DNA of 64,000 bases from Pseudomonadales bacterium (GTDB lineage: Bacteria; Pseudomonadota; Gammaproteobacteria; Pseudomonadales; Ketobacteraceae). The position numbers and the translations under genes are program-made. Below, one piece after another: positions 51,758-60,929 of the stretch (positions within the stretch are counted from its first letter, which is position 1; each line of letters starts with the position of its first letter). The DNA lies in NCBI GenBank assembly GCA_020062665.1, contig JAGUVW010000050.1:18047-82046 (forward strand). Reading direction: 5' to 3'. The notes beneath the pieces are model-generated. The model was given only the letters and a program-made list of their open reading frames with translations, was not told the origin of the DNA and ran no database searches.

Positions 51758-53146
51758 TCAGCCGATATGGCGATTGAGAATATCGAAGCCGCGCAGTTCT
51801 GCCTTCAGCACCGACATGAAGGTGTAGGCCCCCATGATCTTGCGCACCAGAAACATCAGTTCCCGCGGCGGAACGGTGAAGTGGGACACGGCACCGGCCG
51901 CGGACATGCCCGCCTGCGCGCTGAGGCGGCCCGGCAGATTGCTGTCGGCCCAGCGGTATTCACCACTGGCGGTGAGCAATTCCGGCGGCGGCGGAAAACG
52001 CGCCGGATCGGCAAACGGCTCGATCGCCATGAAGCACAGTTTCGATAGCGTGCGCTTGACGCTGACCGGCGTTTCCGGTGCGACCATTTTCAGCTGCTCC
52101 AGCGCGCGGAACAGCAGGTCTTCGTCGTGCAGGAACGCGCCCTTCACCAGATTGCGTCCTGGCCCGATGGTTTTTTCGGAGAACTCCCGCACGGCGCCGA
52201 AATCCAGCAGGACGATGCGATCCGGCACGTCGGCGCCGTTGCCCAGGCGCACAAAATAATTGCCGAAGTTGGGATCGGTCTGCATCTCGCCCCACTTGAA
52301 CACTTCCATCCAGCACAGATCCAGTGCGGCGGTGCAAATGGCGTTGCGACGGTCCTGGGAAAGAGCCTTGGTCTGCGCCGAATCGATGCTCACCCCTGGC
52401 TCGTATGACGTGGCGATGATGCGGCGGGTGCAGTATTCCGGATGTACTTTCGGCACGATGAAGCGGGGATCACCCTTCAGTCGCTCGCGGAACAGCGTAG
52501 TCTTGGTGGCTTCGTTCACGTAATCCACTTCGCGGTACATCATCTCGCGGATTTCCTGGAACCACTGCTGGAATTCCTCGGTGATGGGCACCACCTTCAG
52601 CATGCGCAGCAGGGATTCCACCGCGCCCAGATCGCTGTCCACCGCTTCGGCCACGCCGGGGTACTGGATTTTCAGGCAGATCTGCTCGCCGGTGGCGCGA
52701 ATGGTGGCGCGGTGCACCTGGCCGATGGAGGCACAGCCCAGGGGGGATTCGTCGATTTCCAGTTCCGCCAGGCGGTCGTTGCCCAGTTCGTCCTGCAATT
52801 CCTCGTAGATGGTGGTCCATTCCAGCGCGGCGGTGTCGTCTTCCAGGGTGTGCAGCGCTGCGGTGACTTCCTGCGGCAGAAAGTGCTCGCCATACAGCGC
52901 CATCATCTGGCCGATCTTGACGATGCTGCCCTTGAGCTTGCCGATTTCTTCCGCCAGATAGTGGGCCTGCTTCGACAGGATCTGGCTCTGGCGTTCGGCC
53001 CGGTCTTCCTTGCGGGTGAACAGGTTGCCGGCGGACTGGGCGGCGAGCAGGGTGCCCGCGACGAAGCCGGCTTTGGCCATGCTGAAGCGCCGCTCGAAAG
53101 CGCCGGTTTTGACGCGCTTGAGCGTGGTTTTAGGTTTGTCTGACAT
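51758..53146 (-). CDS. ABC1/UbiB-family atypical kinase
   Basis: A 462-residue ABC1 (AarF/UbiB/ADCK) family protein. The family-specific KxGQ motif is seen (IVKIGQMMALYGE), followed by the ASIGQVHRA Ala-rich loop, the Lys and Glu of the N-lobe (CLKIQYPG), and the catalytic/metal part with NFGNYFVR and LLDFGAVRE (DFG). There is no C-terminal UbiB membrane pair, so it is probably a soluble paralogue outside the ubiquinone operon. The target is unknown; a role with lipids or quinones is the family norm. Confidence 0.87.
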   Translation of the reverse strand: MSDKPKTTLKRVKTGAFERRFSMAKAGFVAGTLLAAQSAGNLFTRKEDRAERQSQILSKQAHYLAEEIGKLKGSIVKIGQMMALYGEHFLPQEVTAALHTLEDDTAALEWTTIYEELQDELGNDRLAELEIDESPLGCASIGQVHRATIRATGEQICLKIQYPGVAEAVDSDLGAVESLLRMLKVVPITEEFQQWFQEIREMMYREVDYVNEATKTTLFRERLKGDPRFIVPKVHPEYCTRRIIATSYEPGVSIDSAQTKALSQDRRNAICTAALDLCWMEVFKWGEMQTDPNFGNYFVRLGNGADVPDRIVLLDFGAVREFSEKTIGPGRNLVKGAFLHDEDLLFRALEQLKMVAPETPVSVKRTLSKLCFMAIEPFADPARFPPPPELLTASGEYRWADSNLPGRLSAQAGMSAAGAVSHFTVPPRELMFLVRKIMGAYTFMSVLKAELRGFDILNRHIG

Positions 53147-53311
53147 CGTTCACCCGAAACACCGATTGGATGGCGGGCGATAGTAGCGTAATTCCAGGCG
53201 CTTGGCATGGGCCGGAAGGCTTAGGCAGCGGCGTTTGCGGCGCAACTTCTTGCCAGTACTGGCATGATTTGCCACTCTTGGCGAACCGGTTTTGTGGTAA
53301 GGAAATGTGTT

Positions 53312-53518
53312 GTGAATGATTCCGACGATGACAAGGTGGTGGATCTGAAAGCCGCCCGCGACCGGCTGGAGCCCATCCGCAAGGAAAAGGCTGCCAAGGA
53401 TCTGCGCAAGCAGTTTCAGAAGGCCATGGGCTGGAACAGCGCCCCCAAGCCGAAAAAGCCCGGTGGCAGCAAGGGCCCCGCAGGGGGTGGCAAGGGCGGC
53501 AAAGGCAAGAAGAAGTGA
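53312..53518 (+). CDS. Small conserved-type protein with Lys/Gly-rich tail
   Basis: A 68-residue protein from a GTG at 53312, with AAGGAA seven bases upstream. The first half is a charged helix (VVDLKAARDRLEPIRKEKAAK, partly shown as DLKAARDRLEP) and the last 25 residues are Pro, Gly and Lys (GGKGGKGKKK). It is not membrane-bound. An ATG frame further upstream would add 16 residues without a ribosome site. It diverges from the ABC1 kinase and is convergent, two bases apart, with the SemiSWEET gene. Function unknown; a nucleic-acid-binding tail is possible. Confidence 0.6.
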   Translation: MNDSDDDKVVDLKAARDRLEPIRKEKAAKDLRKQFQKAMGWNSAPKPKKPGGSKGPAGGGKGGKGKKK

Positions 53519-53519
53519 T

Positions 53520-53792
53520 TCAGCCCTTGGCGTCGTGACGGTGGCGGAATTTCAGGTACAGCACACAGGCCGCCAGTGCAAAGGTGCAGGCGTTGGCCGC
53601 GATGATCGGCAGCGACCCCAGCAGCAGGCCGTAGCAGAACCAGGCCAGCACTCCCAACGTGAAGATGCCGTACATCCCCAGCGAGATGCCGCTGACGTCC
53701 CGCGTGCGCAAGGTGTGAATCACCTGCGGCACGAACGCGAATGTGGTGCAGAAGGCGGCGAAAAATCCCAGTGATTCTGTCAGTTCCGTCAT
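53520..53792 (-). CDS. SemiSWEET-type sugar transporter
   Basis: A 90-residue, three-helix membrane protein of the SemiSWEET/PQ-loop family, which functions as a dimer to move small sugars. The PQ motif FVPQVIHTLRT is in helix 1, then VSGISLGMYGIF starts helix 2 and ANACTFALAACVLYLKF is helix 3. The start is the ATG at 53792, preceded by AGGATC; an upstream extension has no such site. It lies 16 bases after the hydroxyacid dehydrogenase gene on the same strand. Confidence 0.88.
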   Translation of the reverse strand: MTELTESLGFFAAFCTTFAFVPQVIHTLRTRDVSGISLGMYGIFTLGVLAWFCYGLLLGSLPIIAANACTFALAACVLYLKFRHRHDAKG

Positions 53793-53808
53793 GAAGATCC
53801 TGTTTTGC

Positions 53809-54762
53809 TCAAACAACAAAGCGGGTCTGGGTGCCGGCAATGAACTGGCGGATGTTGTCGGCCGTCATCTCCACCAGACGCTGGCGGGCCTCGCGACTGG
53901 CCCAGGCGCAATGGGGGGTGATGATCAGGTTGGGCAGATCCAGATCCAGCAGCACATTGCCGTTTACCGGCGGTTCCTCGGTTAACACGTCGATGCCGGC
54001 GCCGGCCAGGCGGCCATCGCGCAGGGCATTGGCCAGCGCCGCTTCGTCCACCAGTCCGCCACGGGCGGTGTTGATCAGCAGGGCGTGAGGTTGCAGCAAT
54101 GCCAGTTCCCGCGCGCCGATCAGGTTGCGGGTGCTGGGACTGAGCAGGCAATGCAGGCTCAACACATCCACCTTGGGCAGCAGCTCGTGCAGGGAAAGGC
54201 GATCCGGTTCTGCGCCGGTTGTGCCCGGTCGCTGCGCCACCAGCACCTTCATGCCGAAGGCCCGTCCCATCTGCGCCACACCCTGCCCCAGATCGCCATA
54301 GCCCACGATGCCAAGGGTTTTGCCTTCCAGTTCCATGATGCGGTGATCCATCAGGCAGAAATTGCAGGCGCAGTTCCAGTGGCCGGCTTTCACGTCGCGC
54401 TGGTAGGCCTGCAGGTTGCCCGCCAGCGCCAGCATCAGCATGAAGGTATGCTGCACCAGCGACGCGCGTCCGTAGCGGATCACATTGCACACCCGGATGC
54501 CGCGCTGCTGCGCCGCCACCAGATCGATGTTGTTGGTGCCGGTGGCGGTGACCGCAATCATTTTCAGCTGCGGACAGGCCGCCATGATTTCGGCGCTGAT
54601 CAGGGTCTTGTTGAGGATGGCAATGCCGGCGCCCTGCAGACGCGGGATGATCTGCTCCGGCGCGGTGAAATCATGCAGGATGAGTTGCGTCCCACAGGAT
54701 TGCAGCGACGCAAGCGACACATCACCGCCGAGGCTGGCGGCATCCAGAATCACGGCCTGCAT
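53809..54762 (-). CDS. D-2-hydroxyacid dehydrogenase (hydroxypyruvate/glyoxylate reductase-like)
   Basis: A 317-residue NAD(P)-dependent dehydrogenase: catalytic domain at both ends and a Rossmann nucleotide domain in the middle (GIVGYGDLGQGVAQMGRAFG). The active-site Arg lies in INTARGGLVDEAAL, Glu in LTEEPP and the His in ITPHCAWASREARQ. It resembles HprA, which reduces hydroxypyruvate or glyoxylate, but substrate specificity cannot be read. It lies three bases after a metallo-hydrolase gene and 16 before the SemiSWEET gene, so the three probably form one operon. Confidence 0.88.
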   Translation of the reverse strand: MQAVILDAASLGGDVSLASLQSCGTQLILHDFTAPEQIIPRLQGAGIAILNKTLISAEIMAACPQLKMIAVTATGTNNIDLVAAQQRGIRVCNVIRYGRASLVQHTFMLMLALAGNLQAYQRDVKAGHWNCACNFCLMDHRIMELEGKTLGIVGYGDLGQGVAQMGRAFGMKVLVAQRPGTTGAEPDRLSLHELLPKVDVLSLHCLLSPSTRNLIGARELALLQPHALLINTARGGLVDEAALANALRDGRLAGAGIDVLTEEPPVNGNVLLDLDLPNLIITPHCAWASREARQRLVEMTADNIRQFIAGTQTRFVV

Positions 54763-54765
54763 GAA

Positions 54766-55608
54766 TTACTCCCGGATGCGCCAGATGTCGTCGTTGCGCT
54801 CCACCACTTGGTCCTGCTCCAGCTTCAGCAGATGCGCCAGCAGCGACATCTGCGCCACGCCGTGCAGAAACGCCGGCACTTCGTCGTACACCGAGGGCGT
54901 CAGCGTGGCCAGGGTGCAGGGGCCGAGCTGCTGCATCTTTTCCAGCGTCTTGCGTTCGCGCAGCGTGCGATGCCAGATCAGCGCCTCGATGATCTGCAGC
55001 GGATTGTCGATGCGATTGCCGTGGGCCGGCGCCAGATAACGCAGTGGCAATTCCTTCAGCTGATGCAGTGAATTCATGTACGCCAGCATGTCGCCATCCG
55101 GCGGCGCGATCACCACGGTGGAACCTTCCATGATGTGGTCGCCGGTGAACAGGGTCTGTTCTTCTTCCAGATAGAAGCACAGGTGATTGGAGGCGTGCCC
55201 AGGGGTGTGCACAGCGCGCAGGGTGAACTCGTCGTTGCGGATGAAATCGCCGTGCTGCCAGTGGTGATCGGGTTTGAACGAGGCATCCTGGCTCTTGGGG
55301 TGGCGGGCAATCTGGCCGATGACCGGGGCATCGGTGGCTTCCCGCAGCCGGTTGGCAGCGGGGGAGTGGTCGATGTGGGTGTGGGTGCACAGAATCCAGC
55401 GGATCGGCGCGCGCATGTCGGCGGCGGCCTGCAGGATGGCGTCGATGTGTTCATGGATGGCCGGGCCGGGATCGATCACGGCGAGTTCGGCATTGCCCAC
55501 CAGATAGGTGTTGGTGCCGGGGCCGGTCATCATGCCGGGATTGGGGGCGGTGATGCGGCGGACCCGCTGGCTGAGCACCACGGTTTCGCCGGGCTTGAAA
55601 CTGGACAT
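54766..55608 (-). CDS. MBL-fold metallo-hydrolase (LACTB2-like)
   Basis: A 280-residue metallo-beta-lactamase-fold protein. The metal motif is HTHIDHSP (HxHxDH), with a further His in HTPGHASNHL and an Asp in LFTGDHIMEG. A C-terminal winged-helix-like domain (about 215-280) resembles that of LACTB2 and related hydrolases. Such enzymes act as hydrolases of small thioesters or as nucleases; the substrate here is unknown. It is the first gene of the hydrolase - dehydrogenase - SemiSWEET unit and is divergent from nhaD. Confidence 0.87.
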   Translation of the reverse strand: MSSFKPGETVVLSQRVRRITAPNPGMMTGPGTNTYLVGNAELAVIDPGPAIHEHIDAILQAAADMRAPIRWILCTHTHIDHSPAANRLREATDAPVIGQIARHPKSQDASFKPDHHWQHGDFIRNDEFTLRAVHTPGHASNHLCFYLEEEQTLFTGDHIMEGSTVVIAPPDGDMLAYMNSLHQLKELPLRYLAPAHGNRIDNPLQIIEALIWHRTLRERKTLEKMQQLGPCTLATLTPSVYDEVPAFLHGVAQMSLLAHLLKLEQDQVVERNDDIWRIRE

Positions 55609-55743
55609 GGTACCCCTCTTGCTCCATGGAAACGCCTAGTTTAACTCCATTTGGGAATATAGTGGACGCAATGGTTGTTGCCGCGGGGTCATGCCCGCAT
55701 AATACCGCCCCGTTTTTGGCAGGTATGACTGGGGAGTTGAGTG

Positions 55744-57198
55744 ATGCTGCGCACACGTTGGTTACTGGCGGGCCTGACGGCCACGCTGTTCATGTTACTG
55801 GGCACGCCGGCGATGGCCGCTGTCGGTGAAATCAATCTTACGGATTCTGCGGTGGGTGGTATCGCGCTGTCGCTGTTCGTGCTGGCTTATGTATTTGTAA
55901 TCGCGGAAGAAAAAATCCACATGCGCAAGTCCAAGCCGGTGCTGGTGGCGGCGGGACTGATCTGGGGCCTGATCGGCTGGGTGTATGTGACAGAAGGAAT
56001 GGCGACTTCTTCGGAGAACGCATTCCGCCACACGCTGCTGGAATTCAGCGAGCTGATGCTGTTCCTGCTGGTAGCGATGACCTACATCAACGCGATGGAA
56101 GAGCGGCGTGTATTCGATGCGCTGCGTTCCTGGCTGATTCGCAAGGGTTTCAGCTACCGCTCCCTGTTCTGGATCACCGGCTGGCTGGCCTTTGTGATTT
56201 CGCCGGTGGCAGACAACCTCACGACCGCATTGCTGATGTGTGCAGTGGTCATGAAAGTCGCCGAGGGCGACAAGCGCTTCATCAATCTGTGCGCCATCAA
56301 TATTGTGATTGCCGCCAATGCCGGTGGCGCGTTCAGTCCGTTTGGCGATATCACCACGCTGATGGTGTGGCAGGCGGGCGTGGTGAAGTTCCAGGAGTTC
56401 TTTGCCCTGTTCATTCCGGCGGTGGTGAATTTTGTGATTCCTGCCTTCTTCATGAACCTGTTTGTCGAAAACCGCACACCGGTGCATGCCGATGACGCGG
56501 AAAACGTCGAAATGAAGCGCGGTGCCCGTCGCATCGTTGCGCTGTTCCTGCTCACCATTGCCACCGCCGTGGCCTGCCATTCGTTCCTGCACCTGCCGCC
56601 GGTCATGGGCATGATGACCGGCCTGGGCTATCTGCAGTTCTTCGGTTATTTCCTGCGGATGACGTTGCCGCGCTCGCTGGAGCGCAAGCGCGCCCTGGCC
56701 CTGCAGCGGGGTGACGAGGCAGCGTTGCAGCGTCTGGGCAGCGTGGTGCCGTTCGATGTCTTCAACCGGATTGCCCGTTCCGAGTGGGATACCCTGCTGT
56801 TTTTCTACGGCGTGGTGATGTGCGTGGGTGGCCTGGGTTTCATGGGCTATCTGGCGATGGTGTCCGAGGTGATGTACACCCAGTGGAATCCCACCTACGC
56901 CAACATGCTGGTGGGTGTGCTGTCGGCGGTGGTAGATAACATCCCGGTGATGTTCGCGGTGCTGAGCATGTCGCCCGAGATGTCCCACGGTGACTGGCTG
57001 CTGGTGACGCTCACCGCCGGTGTCGGTGGCAGCATGCTGTCGATCGGTTCGGCGGCCGGCGTGGCGCTGATGGGGCAGGCTCGGGGTTACTACACCTTCT
57101 TTGGCCACCTCAAGTGGACGCCGGTGATTGCACTGGGCTATATCGCCAGCATCTACGTTCACATCTGGCTGAACGCGGATTCCTTCCAGGTCTTCTGA
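55744..57198 (+). CDS. nhaD: Na+/H+ antiporter NhaD
   Basis: A 484-residue inner-membrane antiporter of the NhaD family (IT superfamily), with a cleavable-looking N-terminal segment (GTPAMAAVGEI) and about 12 further helices. The conserved ion-path stretches include VADNLTTALLMCAVVM, NAGGAFSPFGDITTLMVWQAG and SAVVDNIPVMFAVL. It exports Na+ (or Li+), typical of marine and halophilic bacteria. ATG 55744 is chosen over the GTG three bases upstream because of its seven-base distance from GGGGAG. Confidence 0.92.
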   Translation: MLRTRWLLAGLTATLFMLLGTPAMAAVGEINLTDSAVGGIALSLFVLAYVFVIAEEKIHMRKSKPVLVAAGLIWGLIGWVYVTEGMATSSENAFRHTLLEFSELMLFLLVAMTYINAMEERRVFDALRSWLIRKGFSYRSLFWITGWLAFVISPVADNLTTALLMCAVVMKVAEGDKRFINLCAINIVIAANAGGAFSPFGDITTLMVWQAGVVKFQEFFALFIPAVVNFVIPAFFMNLFVENRTPVHADDAENVEMKRGARRIVALFLLTIATAVACHSFLHLPPVMGMMTGLGYLQFFGYFLRMTLPRSLERKRALALQRGDEAALQRLGSVVPFDVFNRIARSEWDTLLFFYGVVMCVGGLGFMGYLAMVSEVMYTQWNPTYANMLVGVLSAVVDNIPVMFAVLSMSPEMSHGDWLLVTLTAGVGGSMLSIGSAAGVALMGQARGYYTFFGHLKWTPVIALGYIASIYVHIWLNADSFQVF

Positions 57199-57219
57199 AT
57201 CAGTGGCGGGTGGGTGCGC

Positions 57220-57924
57220 TCACCCGCATTTGGCGTCGATGGGGTTGCCCAGGCGATGCAGGATGGTGGCCACATCCTCATAGACGGCAAGCTGCTGCAG
57301 GGTGGCGATGGTGGGTAGCACCATCAGCCATCCTTCGTGCCGTACGCAGTGCAGTGCCTGTGCCGGCGTGATCCAGCGGGTGTCCACCACTTCGTGGGTA
57401 TCCTGTTCGGGTGTCTGATTTGCTGGTGCGCGGGCCAGAAAGAAGCGGGTATCGTAGCGGCGGGGCAGTCCTTCCGGGGTGATCCAGCGGCTCAGATAGC
57501 GCACGCTGTCGGTCTGCAGCGTCAGATCCTCCTGCTCACAAAAGCCCAGAAAGGCACCGGCATCTTCCTGCAGCAGACGCTGCGCCGCCGTGGCCACGGT
57601 TTGTGACACCGGTTCACCGCGCCGGCATGCCAGCAGCAGGCCGGCTTCTTCCACCGTCTCCCGCAGTGCAGCAATCCAGTAGGCCAGTGCGCCTTCGTCC
57701 AGTCCCAGCAGACGGTTGGCTCTTTCTGCACGGATGTCCACCCGTGTCTGCCATTGCGACGCGCTGTCGGCCGTGTCCACCTTGCCGCCGGGAAACACCC
57801 AGGCGCCTCCCACAAAGGCAGCGCCCGGATTGCGTTGCTGCAGCAACACCTGAGGGCCTTCGGCGCTGTCGCGCAGCAGAATCAGAGTGGCGGCGGGGGC
57901 AACGATAACTGCTTGATCTAGCAC
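57220..57924 (-). CDS. Nudix hydrolase, long-insert type
   Basis: A 234-residue Nudix-fold protein. The Nudix helix is seen as ALRETVEEAGLLL, and the Gly-rich strand before it is FPGGKVDTAD. Between these is an insertion of about 45 residues that is longer than in MutT and resembles the NUDT19/NUDT7-like group. It hydrolyses a nucleoside diphosphate linked to another moiety, possibly CoA-type, but the substrate is unknown. It is convergent with nhaD, with only 21 bases between the stops. Confidence 0.85.
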   Translation of the reverse strand: MLDQAVIVAPAATLILLRDSAEGPQVLLQQRNPGAAFVGGAWVFPGGKVDTADSASQWQTRVDIRAERANRLLGLDEGALAYWIAALRETVEEAGLLLACRRGEPVSQTVATAAQRLLQEDAGAFLGFCEQEDLTLQTDSVRYLSRWITPEGLPRRYDTRFFLARAPANQTPEQDTHEVVDTRWITPAQALHCVRHEGWLMVLPTIATLQQLAVYEDVATILHRLGNPIDAKCG

Positions 57925-58174
57925 AACAGACTCTCTTTTTCCGTGGGGTTTCCTGGCATTGCCTACACTGTAGCAGATCAGCGGACCCGCTCCGCACGAT
58001 CCGCAGCCAGTTCAGGCCTGCCCGATTCAGGGTTCGTCATGGGTTGCGCGCGGCAGGCTCACGCATCTTAAAAGTAGCAGCTTCAGACGTTTTGGTTATT
58101 AATCCCCCATATTTTTGCCGGATTATTGTTCTGTTGTTACGCTTCAAGCAATCAAGTCGTTGTTCTGAGGAACT
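57925..58174. promoter_or_regulatory. Divergent promoter region, Nudix gene / hybrid kinase
   Basis: A 250-bp gap with no coding potential that I can support; 58070-58140 is AT-rich and probably holds the kinase promoter. The kinase start has GAGGAAC nine bases upstream. Confidence 0.35.
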
Positions 58175-59659
58175 ATGTCCGTCTGGTCGAAGTTGATTCA
58201 AGGCCACCTCACCGTGCTGGAGGAATCCTGCAGTGCGGAGGTGATCGATTTCATGTTGCTGGAAAGCGGCCTGGCGCGCGACCGGGAAGGCGTGATTGTG
58301 GCGGACTCCTTCGCCGATCTGAACCGCTACCTGGATACCCTGGAAAACTACCTGGGCCTGCTCTATCGCGAGCGGGCGGAAAAGATTTTCAGCGACGTGA
58401 TCGAAAAAGGCTGGCACAGCACGGACACGCAGCCGGAATTCGACGCCAAGTTCCGCGCCGAGCTGGAACAGAAGGCGAAACTGGCAAAGAAGCTGGAATC
58501 CCTCAACAAGGATCTGCTGCACGCGAAGGAAACCGCCGAGATGGCATCGCGGGCCAAGTCCGTGTTCCTGGCCAACATGAGCCACGAAATCCGCACCCCC
58601 ATGAACGGCGTGATTGCCTGCGTGCAACTGATGCAGGACACCAAGCTGAACAAGGAGCAGAAGGAACTGGTGAGCCTGATTTCCCGTTCCTCCAACGCGC
58701 TGCTCAACATCATCAATGACATTCTGGATCTGTCCAAGATCGAAGCGGGCCACCTGCAATTGACGCGGGAACCTTTCAACATACAGCAGCTGATCAACGA
58801 CGCCTGCGAACTGAACCGCGCCATCGCCGACGACAAGCATGTAAAGCTCAAGGTGAAAGTGGAGCCCGGCACACCCCGCTACGTGACGGGCGATCCCATT
58901 CGCGTGCGTCAGGTGGTGATGAATCTGGTGTCCAACGCCATCAAATTCACCCGCGAAGGCTCGGTCAACGTGGAAGTGGGTTTCGATCGCATCGACGACT
59001 CCCGTTACAACATCATTCTGGAAATCAGTGACACCGGTATCGGCATTCCCAGGGATCGCATCGACAAGATTTTTGAATCCTTCGAGCAGGGCGACACCAG
59101 CATCAGCCGCAACTACGGCGGCACTGGTCTCGGCCTCACCATCTGCAAGAACCTGGTGGATCTGATGGATGGCTACCTGGAAGTGGAAAGCGATGCGGGC
59201 AAGGGCGCGTCGTTCATCATCACGCTGCCGTTCCGGCTGGCAGAGGCGCCGGCGGAAGAGCGCGAAACCGGTTCTGCGGTGGTGAAAAATTACGGCAAGA
59301 AAGTGCTGGTGGCGGAAGACAACGTGGTCAACCAGCGGGTGGCGCAGAAGATGCTGAACAAGGTGGGCATCGACGCGGATATCGTGTTCGATGGGGAAGC
59401 CGCCATCGAAGCCGCCAACAATCGCCCGTACGACCTGATCATGATGGACATCGAAATGCCGGTGGTGGATGGCATCGAAGCCACACGCGTGATTCAGGCG
59501 GGCAACGGCCCCAACAAGAAGACGCCAATCCTGGCCCTTACCGCCAGTGTGCTGGAGGACGATCGCAAACGGGTGTTGGAAGCGGGTATGCAGGGTTTCA
59601 TCGGCAAACCGGTGCGGCTGAATCAACTCACCCAGGAGCTGGATCGGCTGTTTAACTGA
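58175..59659 (+). CDS. Cytoplasmic hybrid histidine kinase with receiver domain
   Basis: A 494-residue soluble hybrid kinase with no membrane helix. An N-terminal helical region (about 1-115) leads to a HisKA domain ([15 protein letters not shown], His near 137), HATPase ([27 protein letters not shown]) and a C-terminal receiver ([17 protein letters not shown], phosphoacceptor in [14 protein letters not shown], Lys in IGKPV). The sensory part is a short unknown cytoplasmic helix bundle. It is followed by the cNMP-GGDEF gene after about 135 bases on the same strand, so a shared signalling role is possible. Confidence 0.92.
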   Translation: MSVWSKLIQGHLTVLEESCSAEVIDFMLLESGLARDREGVIVADSFADLNRYLDTLENYLGLLYRERAEKIFSDVIEKGWHSTDTQPEFDAKFRAELEQKAKLAKKLESLNKDLLHAKETAEMASRAKSVFLANMSHEIRTPMNGVIACVQLMQDTKLNKEQKELVSLISRSSNALLNIINDILDLSKIEAGHLQLTREPFNIQQLINDACELNRAIADDKHVKLKVKVEPGTPRYVTGDPIRVRQVVMNLVSNAIKFTREGSVNVEVGFDRIDDSRYNIILEISDTGIGIPRDRIDKIFESFEQGDTSISRNYGGTGLGLTICKNLVDLMDGYLEVESDAGKGASFIITLPFRLAEAPAEERETGSAVVKNYGKKVLVAEDNVVNQRVAQKMLNKVGIDADIVFDGEAAIEAANNRPYDLIMMDIEMPVVDGIEATRVIQAGNGPNKKTPILALTASVLEDDRKRVLEAGMQGFIGKPVRLNQLTQELDRLFN

Positions 59660-59794
59660 CACATGCTCGGATTTTGACCTGGTTGGCGAAATCCCTGCTC
59701 ACATCTGCATAAAAACGAACAATTCAGCGCCAAAAAGTTGCGTTTGGCCCGCCGCCATATACCTTTATTAGTAATCAGTCTCAGGTAGCGCACC

Positions 59795-60778
59795 ATGGCC
59801 TTCTCATTACCGCGACACGAGCCTCTCATGCCGGTAGCCGACGCAGAGCTGGAAAAGGTTCAGCTCTTCAAGGGTGTACAGCTCGACCGCATCCGGCCGC
59901 TGCTGAACACCTGCCATACCGCCCGGCTCGCGCCGGGGGACGTGCTGTTGCGCCCGGAATTCAGCAACACCAACATGTACGTGCTGCTGAAAGGCGTGGT
60001 CACCATTCACCTGGAAAACCTCGACAATCCGCCGCTGCTCACGCTGGCAGCCGGTGAGTGCGTGGGCGAAATGTCAGTGTTCGACGGCCGTAATCCTTCC
60101 GCCTACGTGAAAGCGGCCGAACCGGTGGAAGTGCTGGTGATCGAAAGCGCTACTCTGTGGCAGCTGATCGACGAATCCCACAGCCTGTCCCGCAATCTGC
60201 TGCATCTGCTGGCCAATCGTTTGCGCTCCGGCAATGCCATCGTTACCGACAGCCAGTCACGCCAGCGCGAAACCGAGCAGGCGGCCAATTGCGATGCGCT
60301 CACCGGCCTCAACAACCGGCGCTGGCTGGAAGAGATGATGCTGCGGTTCAAGGGCAAGGCGCTGGAGGATCTGCAGCCGGTGTCGGTGCTGATGCTGGAC
60401 GTGGATCATTTTAAACGTTTCAACGATACCTTTGGCCACAAGGCGGGGGATCTGGTGTTGCAGATGGTGGCGAAAACCATGCGGCGCCGGTTGCGGCCAT
60501 CGGACATGGTGGCCCGTTTCGGCGGCGAGGAATTCATGATCCTTCTGCCGCATACCCCGCCGGCGGAATCCCATGTGGTGGCGGAGCGCCTGCGCGTGGG
60601 CATTCAGGGCACGCAGATCAGCGCCGAGCAGGGCATGGAACTGCCACCAGTGACCGTGTCCATCGGCATCGCACCCTGGCGTCAGGGCGACACACTGGAA
60701 AGCATGGTGGAAGCAGCGGACAAGGCGCTGTACAAGGCGAAGGGGAACGGGCGGAACCGGGTAGAAGTGCGGGATTGA
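59795..60778 (+). CDS. Diguanylate cyclase with cyclic-nucleotide-binding domain
   Basis: A 327-residue soluble protein with an N-terminal cNMP-binding-like domain (about 20-135; LKGVVTIHLENL, CVGEMSVFDGRNPSAYVK) and a C-terminal GGDEF domain (about 165-325). The active site is RFGGEEFMI and an RPSD I-site lies five residues before it, so product inhibition is expected. It makes c-di-GMP in response to a signal read by the beta-roll, perhaps a cyclic nucleotide. It is the second active-looking GGDEF protein in the window. It ends just before the second long palindromic element. Confidence 0.92.
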   Translation: MAFSLPRHEPLMPVADAELEKVQLFKGVQLDRIRPLLNTCHTARLAPGDVLLRPEFSNTNMYVLLKGVVTIHLENLDNPPLLTLAAGECVGEMSVFDGRNPSAYVKAAEPVEVLVIESATLWQLIDESHSLSRNLLHLLANRLRSGNAIVTDSQSRQRETEQAANCDALTGLNNRRWLEEMMLRFKGKALEDLQPVSVLMLDVDHFKRFNDTFGHKAGDLVLQMVAKTMRRRLRPSDMVARFGGEEFMILLPHTPPAESHVVAERLRVGIQGTQISAEQGMELPPVTVSIGIAPWRQGDTLESMVEAADKALYKAKGNGRNRVEVRD

Positions 60779-60784
60779 GTTGCG

Positions 60785-60904
60785 GCGGAAACGTGTGGGT
60801 GGTAAAGCGATCCTGAACACGCCGTGAACCCATCCATGGGGGCTGCACAGCGGCATCCCTGCCGCTGAGCGTTCAGTGTCGCTTTACCACCCACACGTTT
60901 CCGC
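60785..60904. repeat. Long palindromic element, copy 2: inverted 52-bp core in 34-bp arms
   Basis: The arms 60785-60818 and 60871-60904 pair over 34 bp with two mismatches; the outer 26 bp are perfect. They enclose exactly 52 bp (60819-60870), which is, on the minus strand, the same core as at 1670-1721 (44 of 52 identical). The inner hairpin here is GCGGCA-GGGA-TGCCGC, with a compensatory A-T to G-C pair change relative to copy 1. The arms share no sequence with the arms of copy 1. The element fills the gap between the convergent GGDEF and SDR genes. Confidence 0.9.
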
Positions 60905-60929
60905 TTCTTTTCTGCAGTTTGTGAGACGT

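Noticed and set aside
58037..59662. 541-residue open frame antisense to the hybrid kinase
   Set aside because: The His/Gln/Val-rich composition mirrors the sense codons; the sense strand has complete kinase and receiver motifs.
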